A stretch of DNA of 64,000 nt from Numida meleagris (lineage: Eukaryota > Chordata > Aves > Galliformes > Numididae): assembly GCF_002078875.1 (NCBI RefSeq), contig NC_034414.1, forward strand, positions 22,932,616 through 22,996,615, read 5' to 3'. Shown here one piece after another: positions 36,601 to 47,968 of the stretch. A program made the position numbers and the translations under genes. Numbering within the stretch: position 1 is the first letter of the stretch; every line of letters starts with the position of its first letter. The notes under the pieces are model-generated. The model was not told the DNA's origin and ran no database searches. It saw only the letters and a program-made list of their open reading frames with translations.

Positions 36601-38954
36601 GGGGAAGAGAAAATGCACATGGAATGAGAAGTACTATCTATCCAAACTCTTCCACATATATAGCCGTAGGACATCCTGCCTATCAGAGTGGAAGTGGATA
36701 TACAATTACCTGGATCTAGGAGGGAGAAAGAGGGGAGGGATAAGAAAATCTCCTTTAATGTCCCTTTTTCTTTTCCAGCTGGTAAACCTTCCTAAAGAAA
36801 TCTGTACAGAACAGATGGAATCTTTAACTCATCTGCAGTGGCTATGCTGACTAGACTTGCACTATCTGCTAATGGTCTGTCCTAACCAGAAATATGCTGA
36901 TGTCCAGCCACACCTCTAAGACAAGTAAGTAAGTGTCTTTCTCCATGCTATTAATTTAAGTGTATAAAAATCAAGCTTCTGCTTTTAACATTCTTATTCT
37001 GCTGCTTGGGATCCTTAACCCTAGTTGAGGTCAAAGATGAGTCTGACTATATGTAGAATGAGTCCCAAAATACAGCTAAAGCTGGAGGCATTTCTGTAAT
37101 TTGGTTCAGTGTAAAAGCTTGACAGTAAGCTTTCCTAGTTGTTCTTTTTTCCGCCATCCATTGTAAGCCATACTGGTACACACGCTCACTTAATAAAAGT
37201 TAGCAACAAAGTTTTGCGTTAAAGCGTGAGTTACAGTCATGAGTCATCTTGCTTCTGTGTTCCAGAAAGCAGAATTCCTAGTACAGACAAGGAACTGTTT
37301 TAAGTGCTGTGTGTTACATAAAACAAGAGTTGTTTTTTTTCTGACCAGGAGTATTCTTGTTTCATAAGGATTGTGCAGCTTGAATTTGCATAGAATAATA
37401 TTACTTCAAAACTTAATTTCTTGCAGGCAAAATTAATGTGTTTGTATGGCAAACACACGTATTAACAGCATAAACTTTCCTTCAGGGCTACTTGAATGAA
37501 ATGTGAAATTCTAAAGCAAGACAATTTCTTTGGAGCACAATATCTCAAGAGTTGAGAAAATGAGTTCCTACCATCTTAGTTACTGTCTATTTCACAGAAG
37601 TTACTGCAAAATGTTTAGCAAATTGGGCTTAAAAATGTTCTCCCCGAATTTACACTGTAGTTAAATTATAACATTCTTTATAATACTTTGAACTACTGTA
37701 GATGTCCCAGTTCAATATGCAGAGAAGGCAATCAGGTTGTAGTCACTATTACAATCCAAAGGTTGGTTTTAATTAACAAGAGCAAAGTGATTTTAATGAA
37801 AAGAGGAAAGTTTGTTTAAACAAAAGCTATTAATCTAAAAAGGGTTCGGATACTATAATCCCTATAGAGTTCTTAAAAATTCTTAAGGAAATAATGAAGG
37901 GAAGAAGAACAAAAGGTTGAGAGTTTAAAGAAATCTTCTATACAAAGTCAGCACCCAGAAGAACAAAATAAGTTGCAATATCTGAACTGAAAGTTCTCCA
38001 CATGTTCTCCCTTGAAACAGGGCCTCTCTTGCAGTTTTGTGTTCCAAAACTTTCAGTTTTCTGCAGGGGCTCTCTAGATTACGTAGATCTAATTGTCACA
38101 GTCTATCATAGTGGTAAATCCCTGTCAATTATTATAATGATTTTCAGGAATAAAACAACCTCAAGAAACCCTGACAGAGGGAAATGAAATACTTAAACAA
38201 AACAATGAAAACTGACATCTATCTAACTAAATCAAGACTTTGCCTTTTTTCCATAATCTTTTCTAAAATCTGCAGTATAGAATGGTAACAAACAAAATCA
38301 CTGTAATGATCTTAAGATATTGGATCAATATATTTTCCATCCTTAGACATCAGTGGATTTCCATTGTTACAAAAAGGAATAGATTCAAAGTTTAGCCTTT
38401 AAATGAAGCTACAGTCTATCATGCTTATTTCTTTTCTGCAGTAATCTGGATCACTGCTTATCTTCAGATAATATAATGGAGCAAATGGTTTTTCTTACAG
38501 GCAGAGAAAATGTAGTTTAGTTTCTACCAGTATACTAATTCTGGACTGGACACTAGCTGCAGTAACAAAAACACTTTTTTAAGCTAAATATGAAATGTTT
38601 TCTTCTTGTCTGCTTAAGAAACTTTAATCTACTCCCTAGTTGTCAGTTCATGCTTGCCTTATTAAATATAAAGCCACAATAGTGATATGCCTAGAGATTA
38701 CCATGCGGAGTTTCTTTGATAGCTGGGAGCAGCTGCATTACAAGTAAAGAAAGTGCAAAGGCAATGCTGTATACCTAGACCAACGCACATCTTGTGTTCT
38801 CTGGAGAAAATAATTTCTCCTGCTACTTCCCATTGCTAAGCTTACCCAGCATGTGTCAAGCCATGTCTAATTACCGTTTTTACCTTTCACTCATACCAAA
38901 GAGGCACAATTAAATCAGACAAAACATGCATCCTATTTCTGCATTATTGATAGA
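33606..38954. other. Unannotated non-coding sequence
   Basis: About 5.3 kb without a recognisable gene or mobile element. Open frames are below 92 codons. T-rich low-complexity patches occur at about 35050-35115. Confidence 0.55.
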
Positions 38955-39789
38955 ATATAGAGGGACCTAGACAGGCTGGACAAGTGAGCCCATGAGAACC
39001 TAATGAGGTTTAACAAGGCCAAGTGCAGGGTGCTGCACTTGGGTCGGGGCAATCCCAGGTATTTATACAACCTGGGGGAAGAGGTACTTGAAAGCAGCCC
39101 TGCGGAGAGCGACTTGGGGTCCTGGTGGACGAGAGGCTGGACATGAGCCAGCAGTGTGCGCTGGCAGCCCGGAGGGCCAACTATGTTCTGGGCTGCATTA
39201 AAAGAGGAGTGGTCAGCAGGGAGAGGGAGGTGGTGGTCCCCCTCTACTCGGCTCTCGTGAGGCCCCATCTGGAGTACTGTGTCCAGGCCTGGGGCCCCCA
39301 GCACAAGAAGGACGTGGAGCTGTTGGAACGAGTGCAGAGGAGGGCGACCAAGATGATCAGAGGGCTGGAGCACCTCTCCTATGAGGAAAGGTTGAGGGAA
39401 CTGGGCTTGTTTAGTTTGGAGAAGAGAAGGCTCCGGGGAGACCTCATTGTGGTCTTCCAATACTTGAAGGGAGCATATAAACAGGAGGGGGAATGATTGT
39501 TTGTGAGGGTGGATAGTGATAGGACAAGGGGGAATGGTTTTAAGCTGAGAAAGGGGAGATTTAGGTTAGATATTAGGAGGAAGTTTTTCACACAGAGGGT
39601 GGTGACGCACTGGAACAGGTTGCCCAGGGAGGTTGTGGATGCCCCGTCCCTGGAGGCATTCAAGGCCAGACTGGACGTGGCTCTGGGCGGCCTGGTCTAG
39701 TGGTTGGCGACCCTGCACTTGGCAGGGGGGTTGAGACTCGATGATCTTTGAGGTCCTTTTCAACCCAAGCCATTCTATGATTCTATGAA
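38955..39789 (+). mobile_element. CR1 LINE, 5'-truncated, best preserved copy in the window
   Basis: A plus-strand CR1 fragment of about 835 bp that ends in CATTCTATGATTCTATGA (39771-39788), the canonical CR1 terminal repeat. It starts with DLDRLDK-like codons downstream of the reverse-transcriptase active site. It is much more GC-rich than its flanks, and its ORF2 C-terminal frame is nearly open (see 39125-39700). No poly(A) tail is present, as expected for CR1. A single missing G near 39116 shifts the frame relative to the upstream part. Confidence 0.96.
39125..39700 (+). pseudogene. CR1 ORF2 C-terminal remnant
   Basis: One frame runs 39125-39700 with a single in-frame TGA at 39494-39496. 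It encodes the region after the reverse-transcriptase palm: [17 protein letters not shown], then [37 protein letters not shown], and after the stop [20 protein letters not shown] and [18 protein letters not shown]. No endonuclease or catalytic residues are included. This is the C-terminal fragment of a mobile-element protein and not a host gene. Confidence 0.9.
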
Positions 39790-40700
39790 TATTACTTCTC
39801 CCCTTCTGTCTGAGCTCTTACCAGGTCTATTTCTTCAGCTATATCTCAGTTGACTCACAGCTTTGCATGTGCATGCACATTTCTAGCTCACTGAAGTAGC
39901 TTCTGATGCTTTCTCATGACACTGGCAGAATGCATTTATTATTTATGGTTCTATTATTTTCTTGCTACCTTTCCTATGCTTTTTTTATTTCCCCCTATCA
40001 CCGGAATGGAAACACGTTAGGCATCAAGACTTGGTCTTATCCATTTCTCTCAGAACCACACTATTCAAGTAGATGTAGACAAAAGATTTACAAAATGGGA
40101 AATGCATCTTTTGTACTCACTCTGAAGCATAATGCAAAGTATTTCTCTTTCCTGCTATACTCTACTTTGTTAAACCTGTATTTCTCCTTGCAAAACAGTA
40201 CACCTGAACTTTGAGAGATATTTGTTTGAGAACTAGCAGGTCACTATGCAAGACCAGGAGAGCTCTGATGTTTAGCAAAGTGGACAAAAAAACCAACACA
40301 GTTGTGTAGTGCTTCTTACAGACTGTGTTACCTCATATGAGTGGAATATACAGATCACAGAGGACAACCTTTGCATGTTGACTGCTTTGAGTGATTCTCC
40401 ATGATGTCTCGGTCATCACTCCAGACTTCAAGCGGACAATTCCGAGACACCTCACATAAAAGACAGGTATATAAAGCTCTGTCATTGTTTTTGAAAAAAG
40501 GAATGATTATTAATTAGTCTTTTCCTTTTGAATTCCCAAAGTGCTCTCAGTATTGTCTTTTAGTAGTTATAGCTGGGAGAAAAGCCAATGAGGAAGACCA
40601 AGAAGAAACAGGAGTTAAAAATCATTTTATGATTCTAAAGAGCCACTGGCACTGTAAGAATTCTGCTCTGACTTACTACTGGCAGGCTGATCTAGAATGC

Positions 40701-40731
<31 letters not shown>

Positions 40732-42504
40732 GCTCTAAAGTGTTCTAGGTACACCAAAGGGTTGGAAGCAAGGATCAAAAATTCACTACGAGTATACAAA
40801 GCTACATCCTCCATATCTAGTTAATGGTTTTAGATTCAGCTCTTTTCCGTTGGATTTTTGTGAAGTCTTCATTTTGCTAGCCAATAATTATTTCAACAGT
40901 GGCACTTAATGCCATAAGTACCAACACATTTTGATCTTAAGCAAAACCAGCCTTAATTAATGCTCCTATCTCCAAAGTCACCCTGTGCAATTTCAGTTTC
41001 TTAAACTGAGTGTCCGGTCCATGCTAAGCCCTGAAGCATCCCTTGAATCCATGAAGAGAAGTAGACACCTCTAGCACTGAAACACTTATTTCAGGAGAGG
41101 TTATCAGCTAACACTGTAAGGACTCAGACCACTCTGCACATATGCTAAGTGGCATAGCTATGCACTGTAGTCCTAAATGCTTACATGTATTTAAGATAGT
41201 ATCAAAGGATGAGCAGTTTTAGATATAGAAGTATATCACCCACACACAAAATATCAAGAAAGGGTGGATACTGTTGCTAATTTCAAGCAAAGTATTAATG
41301 CAGTCCAACTAGCACGCTGTTATTTAGTCGTTAGAATGCTTTGTTCCAAAGAAAGATGATGCAGGCCAGTATCCTAGGTAGGACAGCTCAGAGGATATTC
41401 ACTTTCTAAATTAATATTAAATCATGATGTTCTGTATTCCTTGGTAGTCATATTAGCAACACCTAAGGTTTTGGTTTGCTGCTCATTGTATCGTTAAGTT
41501 ATATGGATTGTATTCCTATTCTTTCAGTACAGTTCCAATGCAGTCTTTCCCTAAAACACTCTCTGAGATAGTAACTCTGTCTTGTCAGGAAAGGAGTGTG
41601 AAATGTTCCCGGGCTACTGACATTTTAGGAAATTCTGTGTACACATACTTATAACTTACCTTCATAGCTCAGGGAGTGTTTTGAAGTGATCTAGCTGATG
41701 ACAAGTAGCTTCAACACCAGGGAGAAGGAAACTGTATCTGGAAAGATGACTGCTTGACCTCCAGCCGCTGCTGTTCTTCAAGTCATAGCCGTTTTCAACA
41801 AGGATGGTAGCTGACCTCTAACCTCCTGAAAAGAAATCAAGATAGAGAAAGGAAGGGAAGTAGACTTGTTTCCTAAATGGATGTATACCACTACTCCTGC
41901 CTGAATAATATAATAATAATATAAAATAGAAAGTGGAGGCCCATGCATATTTTGGTAGTCTCTAGCTAAAGCCATAGGGTTATACTGGAAAACAAAGATA
42001 AGGAGAATCAAGACAAAGAGTCTTGTATCTGGTAGGTGCTATGAGACTACGTATTATTTGCAGGTTCCCACTTTTCACTAAACACACAGCACCATGTAGG
42101 CTTTCTGTGGATGGAAGAACAAGCCACAGAAAACGTTTTGGGGTGGTGCTGGGCAGACAGAGCATTAAGCATATGATCTGAGGTTGGTGGGATTTATTCA
42201 TTTTTGCTGTGCAGGCTACTTAGCTGCTATTGACATTAGTACATAATAACAAAAGTTACGGTATTAATTTTATTCTTGAGGTATGAATAGGCTATAGAAT
42301 CACATCAATGTCATGATTCAAACACCCAAGGAACAATCTAGTCTTGGCCCTCTTCTTTCCAGAGTCCCAAATGTTTTAATAACAAGTGACAGGAGACAAG
42401 GCCAGCAGAGCAGCTTTGTGGACTACAAAACAGTACAATGTCTAAAGCAAATAAAAGTGTATTAGAATTGTTTACCTAAACCCAGCCATAAATAGGAAAC
42501 AAAG

Positions 42505-42508
<4 letters not shown>
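39790..42508. other. Unannotated non-coding sequence
   Basis: No gene is recognised. It includes the T20-A11 tract at 40701-40731 and a 14-bp palindrome, ATGTGCATGCACAT, at 39867-39880. Confidence 0.5.
40701..40731. repeat. Poly-T/poly-A hairpin tract
   Basis: 20 T followed immediately by 11 A, giving a perfect hairpin. CTAGAA (40692-40697) and TTCTAG (40743-40748) form a second pair of complementary arms outside it. Confidence 0.9.

Positions 42509-42543
<35 letters not shown>
42509..42543. repeat. 35-T homopolymer tract
   Basis: An uninterrupted run of 35 T. No reverse poly(A) signal follows, so a processed retrocopy is not supported. Confidence 0.97.
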
Positions 42544-42546
<3 letters not shown>

Positions 42547-45500
42547 TGATAGCATGCTTTCTCTCCTGTCTCTAAACTAGAAGTGGGCCTGGTTGGGTGA
42601 AGTTCAACAAGAAATAACCTGTCCTTATTTCCTAATTTTGTAGCTGCTACATATATACAAAAATTAAGTCACTTTTAGGAACCCAGTTGTTCCAGTTGCC
42701 AACAGCATTATCTTATGAACTAATACCTTGATTTATTTAGACATCACTTACAACTGGAGTAGCCCAGAACTAAAATCCATTTTTCTGTATACATGTTTGC
42801 AGTTACTGACTCAGTAATGCTGTTTACCACCAAGGTAAAGTACATTCATGAGCATACCCAAAAATCAATATTTTTTTTTTCCTATCAGTCAAAATAAGCA
42901 CAGCAGCATGCAGGAAAAGCAGCGCTGAAATAAAAGCATCTTCAAAAAAAAAAAATCTGAGCAGTTTTTGCCTCAAAATTCATCCTCGTGCTCAGATTTT
43001 TCAGTCCTTTCATATCTAACCAGTGCGATGTTTTGCAGGACTGCTGATCTTCTCCAGCACCATAGCCTTAGGCCAATGGTTTTTAATCATTTGCTAGGAT
43101 AATAAATTGTTACAATTTTTCAAGAACTGCCCCAGTCCTTAATGCTGCCTAGTTGATGAAACTTAGTAAATTTTCATCTGACATAGAAATCTTTAGAAAA
43201 TAAGTTACACCTGTTTGAAAAAGATACCACTGTTAAATAATCTTTAGTCTGGAAGACACATGGTTTAACTGCAGTTACAACATTCTATGATTTTATCAGT
43301 CAGATAGGAAAAGTACAAAGAACAAACAAGTATTATTAAGTGACTTCCAGTCTTTGCATGCATACATTTAACAAGTAAATTAAATGAAACCTAAAGAAAA
43401 AGCTAACTGTTTTTCTACTTAGTTTAGAATACAGAAATCAATTTTTAAAAAATGTACAGATTTGCCCATGGTTCTACAGCAAAACTGAAATAGGGCTCAT
43501 GTAGAAGATATTTAAGTGCCTAGAGAGTAAAACTCCCAGAGACACATACTGGATACAAATTTTGGATAAGATTACACAATACATCTCAATTTTCTAACAC
43601 AATACAGTTAGTCTACTCCATCACCTGTCTTCAGGCCCTGTCTTAATTTATTAGCTTTTTCTCATGGCTGAAACGAGCAATTCTTGAGCCAAACAGCTGT
43701 CTTAAAACTCTAATTATCTTCGCATTTAGGCTAAAGTCCTTACTGAGGTTTATAATTACAAAACAAAACAACGGCCTCAAGATTTACGGAAACTCATTTC
43801 ATTTTTTCCACTTGAAACTTGCTAAGACAAATAAGATTTAATATATTTTTTCCCCCTCAGGCACTTGATTGCTAAACAGATACAAGCAAATTTGCTATGC
43901 ATTTGACAACACTATTTGGATCTTTCACCACATTAGGAAGGTGCATCTGCTGCACTATGAGAGAGAGAGTCAATTACAAAAGGAAATTAGAAGCTGACAC
44001 AGAGGTCAGAGACTAGGTGAACAAGGGAAGAGAAGTTCTGAAATTACACAGCTATTGCAATTAAGGTCTGATGGTCCTTCTTCTATGGGTCATAGGAGCT
44101 GTGGCAGTTTTGATAAATGATTTAACTTTTATAACAGATCTATCAAGGATAGCAATGGCAAAGGAAAGAGTTCTCTTTACAAAATCACTTACAAGAAAGG
44201 AGTCTCTTTCTTCTCATTGAATCTGGGTAATTCAACTGCCACTCTCAGGTTCAAAGTTCTTGTTCTAGGAAAACTTGAAATATTTGCCATACCACTGGCT
44301 AAATCTATATACTGTCACATTTGCCATAAGATTTAAAGTTTCAAATCTCACCATGAGTAACTTAGGATGCAAAAACTATGAAATAATACATCACACCAAA
44401 TTACATTTGGACAGTTAAATGAAAAATCGAGCCTCACTGAAATTCTAAGCACAGATCATATTCCAAATCCCCACATTTCAGTGGTATGCTTTGTAAAACA
44501 CTCTCTGTGATCAAATCAAAGAACTAATTTTGTTTTGTTTAGGAGTGGGTAAAGCAATACCAAAAGTGAATGCTGTTGTGCTGGTAAACAAAGCACTGAG
44601 ACAAAACAAAAAAAACACACACCGGTTAAAAACATTAGCATCCTTACACAACTGCAGTCCATAGTCTCAATGAGACTTATATTGCTACTGGAAGGAACTG
44701 GTCGCTTCACTGTACAAGGAACTATACTTTTCCATTATTATGGAAACAGAGCTGAATGACAGAAAGAAGTGGGTGGGGAGAAAGATTACAGTTAATGCTG
44801 ATGGAAAACAAAGAAATAAACAAACAACCCTATCCCCTCCCAAACCTTCTCCTTTCCCTTGTTGCTAAACAGAATAATCTGTACACTTCTATAATAGCTG
44901 TTTTCACTTCTGCAGAATCGAATGTGGAAGTTCACCTCCTGAAAGCATCAGACAAACTCTAATATAGCAGAATCCAGGTCTGTATTAGGTAAAAGTCTTT
45001 TTCCTAGTAGGAAAGGAAAGCCTGTCCAGATAAAGCATATAACATATTGCAAGACAAACTACTAAGAAAAAGATCTTGACTAAAATGACAGAGAAGGCAT
45101 GCTGCATGGTTGCAGTAGTATACTTGCAATCTAGATGGGAACTCTATTGTTAATCAGAAGGCAGAGGAAAAAAAAAATGAAATAAGTAAGTTTACTGAAC
45201 TTACAGACTTCTCCATACACCAAGACAACCTAAATGCAAGGATTTTTTTCTAAGAGTCCTTGAGACCAGACTTATCATTTGAATTCTGGAATTTGGTTCA
45301 AGTCTGTCTGATCCTAAGTAGATGATTGAGAGGGTTTTTTTTGTATGTTTGCTTATAAATAGCATTCTCTACTGTCAAGTAGTAGACCTGAGCCGATTAA
45401 GCCTCAGTGCCCTTATTTAGGGAAGCTAAGAGTACTGCTTATCCTCCTCATATCTTCCAGTGTTCTGGGTGAACACTAATAGACACAGGAAAGCAGAGAG

Positions 45501-46884
45501 AATACTCATCTTCAAGAGAAGCTGCCTTCTTAAACACCAATGCACAGAAGAGTGAAAAAGCACTTCACAGCTCATTCAAAAGTTCAACTGTCATGTCCAT
45601 GGAGACCTTTCCTGCTGATTCTGTCTCCTTGTTGTTTTTCTTCTTTGACAGAGTATACAACATATCTTAAAGCTTCCTTTTTCTCTCCTCATCAGTCTAG
45701 CATGTCTTTCCCTAGAGCCCTTTCTCCCCAGGAAGATGGCAGCAGCTTGCAAAAGCCCTCAAACCACATCAGGGAGGTAGGAGATTAAATATACCCTGTG
45801 AGTGATAAATCCAGGGGCAGGAGAGGGCACTTGATGTCAGAAGAGCCTGAAAAGTGCCCAAATAAGAGCTCAACTGGGAAAAACAAGAAACAAACCTTCC
45901 TATTTTTCAGATTTGCCGAGACTTCTGGATGTATTATCAACTGTGAACACCTCAGAGCAGGATGCACAACAGACGTGGTGTTTGCTGTAAAAGTTAAACT
46001 GAGCTCTAGGGGACAGATGAAAATCTTAGCCAAAACCACAAGAGTCAAGGTGGGATATTCTTCACAGGACAGCCGCATTCCAAAGACACATGCACTCCTG
46101 CAGACATATCTGATTTACGCAGTGAAAAGTTAGAGTTTCAGAATCAGGAAAGAGATGATTAGAAGGGTACTATTCTACGCTCCAGCTGCATTCACATTGT
46201 AAGGGTGAGTTTGAGACAAGAGAGACGGAGGCACACAGGCACAGTTGGAACTAACTAGGTCAGAATTCCAGGATGTTCATCCAGCAGTTTTCCTTCAGAG
46301 CTTAAATAGAAGTTGAATTCCTGCACAAAGTCTTGGCCCCATGTTTTACTCCTCATCTCAGCCACGGCACCTCAGTCACCAAATTTGTCAGCTAAAAATT
46401 AAATTACATTAATTAACTCTACACCAGAAAATTACAGTGTTTCAATAGAGAGCAAGTATTTTCTGCAGCTCCCTGGTATCTACTTTGACATAGTGCATTC
46501 AGTGATTAAATTCATAGATCCTCCTATCTCCAAGAGTTAACTCTGAGCATTAATATGCAGCCAGGATAAATGAGTATTTAAATGAACAGCATGTTATGAT
46601 GGGCACAAATATGGACATACACAGAATGTAAATACTTGTGAGCATTGGATCCCACCACCCTTCCCACTCCCTTACTTGTGGTTAACTAATGCTGAGGTGC
46701 GATCACCTTGTTTCAAAGCTGAAAGCACTGATCCTACGCACTTGGAATTGGCTAAATACTGTAAATTCATTTGCTGGGCCAGGACCAGTTACTTCTCATC
46801 CCCACAGAGTACAGACTAGCATAGTTCATCAGCTCTGTAATTTCAGTTAAGATTTATAGATATTAATGACAACAGGGACAGGAC
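42544..46884. other. Unannotated non-coding sequence
   Basis: About 4.3 kb without a supported gene. Overlapping frames on both strands at 45785-46133 (97 and 111 codons) have no recognisable domain, and the plus-strand one starts with GTG. They are not called. Confidence 0.5.
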
Positions 46885-46908
46885 GGGGCGGGGCGGGGAG
46901 GGGAGGGG
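46885..46908 (+). other. Strong G-quadruplex motif
   Basis: Five runs of exactly four G separated by single bases (C, C, A, A). Four-tetrad runs with one-base loops are the most stable G-quadruplex pattern known. No promoter or gene is visible beside it. Confidence 0.85.
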
Positions 46909-47780
46909 AAGTATTCAAACTACTATATGGGAGCCTCTTAACCAAGTGCTAAATATACCTGGTCTCATATAAAAGCATCTAGTTTACTGAGAAAATGAAT
47001 CCATATATAACTGGCCCTAACTTCTAATTCAACAAATGCTCCTCTTGGGTTCATAGTTACAGCACTGGAAACGACTTTTTCCTTCTAAATTCTGCAGAGG
47101 GGGGAAGCCTGCTGACGTCTGTCGAAAGCACTTTGCCTTACCGGGACTCAGCCTTTACTGTTCTGTGACACTGGCTGTCCTTCAATATCAGGAGGGAGCA
47201 GATGAATATTTTTCTCAAAAACTGGAAATTTTAAATCAAGAAAAAACTCATACACTTCATCATGACTACAGTACAGTAGCAATAAAGCTTTCTGTCATAC
47301 AAAAGACGACTTCTTCTATGTTGAATGAAACAAGTCAGAAAACACAAAGAAAAGTAGTAATTTTTGGTTCTCTGGTTAAAATCAAGTTCATTGTACATTC
47401 AAGTACTCATAATGTGGGAAAGCAGCATAACAGAGAAGTGCAGATGAGACAACTGTAATATTTGATTCTGTAGCTCCAGATGAAGGAAACAATAAAAAGG
47501 ATTAAACTATTCTCAATGGGACAGTACCCAGGAAAAATGAATGAATACCAGGAATCTATAATTTGTACATTTTGAAGTGTTTATAGATAGCACAAATCTG
47601 TGACACAAGACCTATACCTACTAAATGTTATGGAACTCATTCTGCATTAAAAACAAAGCAAACAAGAACAACTCAACAACCCAGACTTGTCCAACTGAAC
47701 ACAAAGAACCCTGTTCTTAGGACAGACATTTAGCATGTCATGAAAAGAGCACAAGGAAACCAAGACGCTGCAGTCATTTT
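46909..47780. other. Unannotated non-coding sequence
   Basis: No gene or mobile element is recognised. Confidence 0.5.
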
Positions 47781-47968
47781 TAGGCAAGTCACTCCAAAAA
47801 TAACGCCTCCTATCTATTTCCATGGAAACTACAACAGGTACAAAGAGCAAAATAACACTGATAGAGCAAATGCTTGACTACAAGATGCTATTTTTCCAAC
47901 GTAGTCACCACCATTAGCTGTGCATTTTCACCAGCAATGAATGACAGCCTGCATGCTGCGCTCATAAT
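47781..47968 (-). mobile_element. Mariner DNA transposon, 3' fragment
   Basis: The plus strand starts at TA with a terminal repeat, GTCACTCCAAAAATAACGCC, followed by the CTATTTCCATGGAAACTACA block that also marks the right end of the copy at 24169-24431, here inverted. The minus strand reads HYERSMQAVIHCW, a stop, then KCTANGGDYVGK, the mariner transposase C-terminus. The stop is a TGA where the related copy has CAA and other mariners have a basic or glutamine codon. The 5' part is missing beyond about 47968. Confidence 0.85.

Noticed and set aside
38933..39460. Longest open frame in the window, 175 codons on the minus strand
   Set aside because: It is antisense to the CR1 fragment 38955-39789, whose plus strand encodes the recognisable ORF2 C-terminus. 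The GC-rich CR1 sequence simply has few stops on the other strand.
42509..42543. 35-T run as the tail of a minus-strand processed pseudogene
   Set aside because: No reverse poly(A) signal follows and no target duplication or coding similarity is seen to the right.
45785..46133. Overlapping frames of 111 codons (+) and 97 codons (-), with an acceptor-like TTTTTCAG at 45903-45910
   Set aside because: No recognisable domain in either frame, a GTG start on the plus strand, and lengths expected by chance. A protein search of both translations would be decisive.
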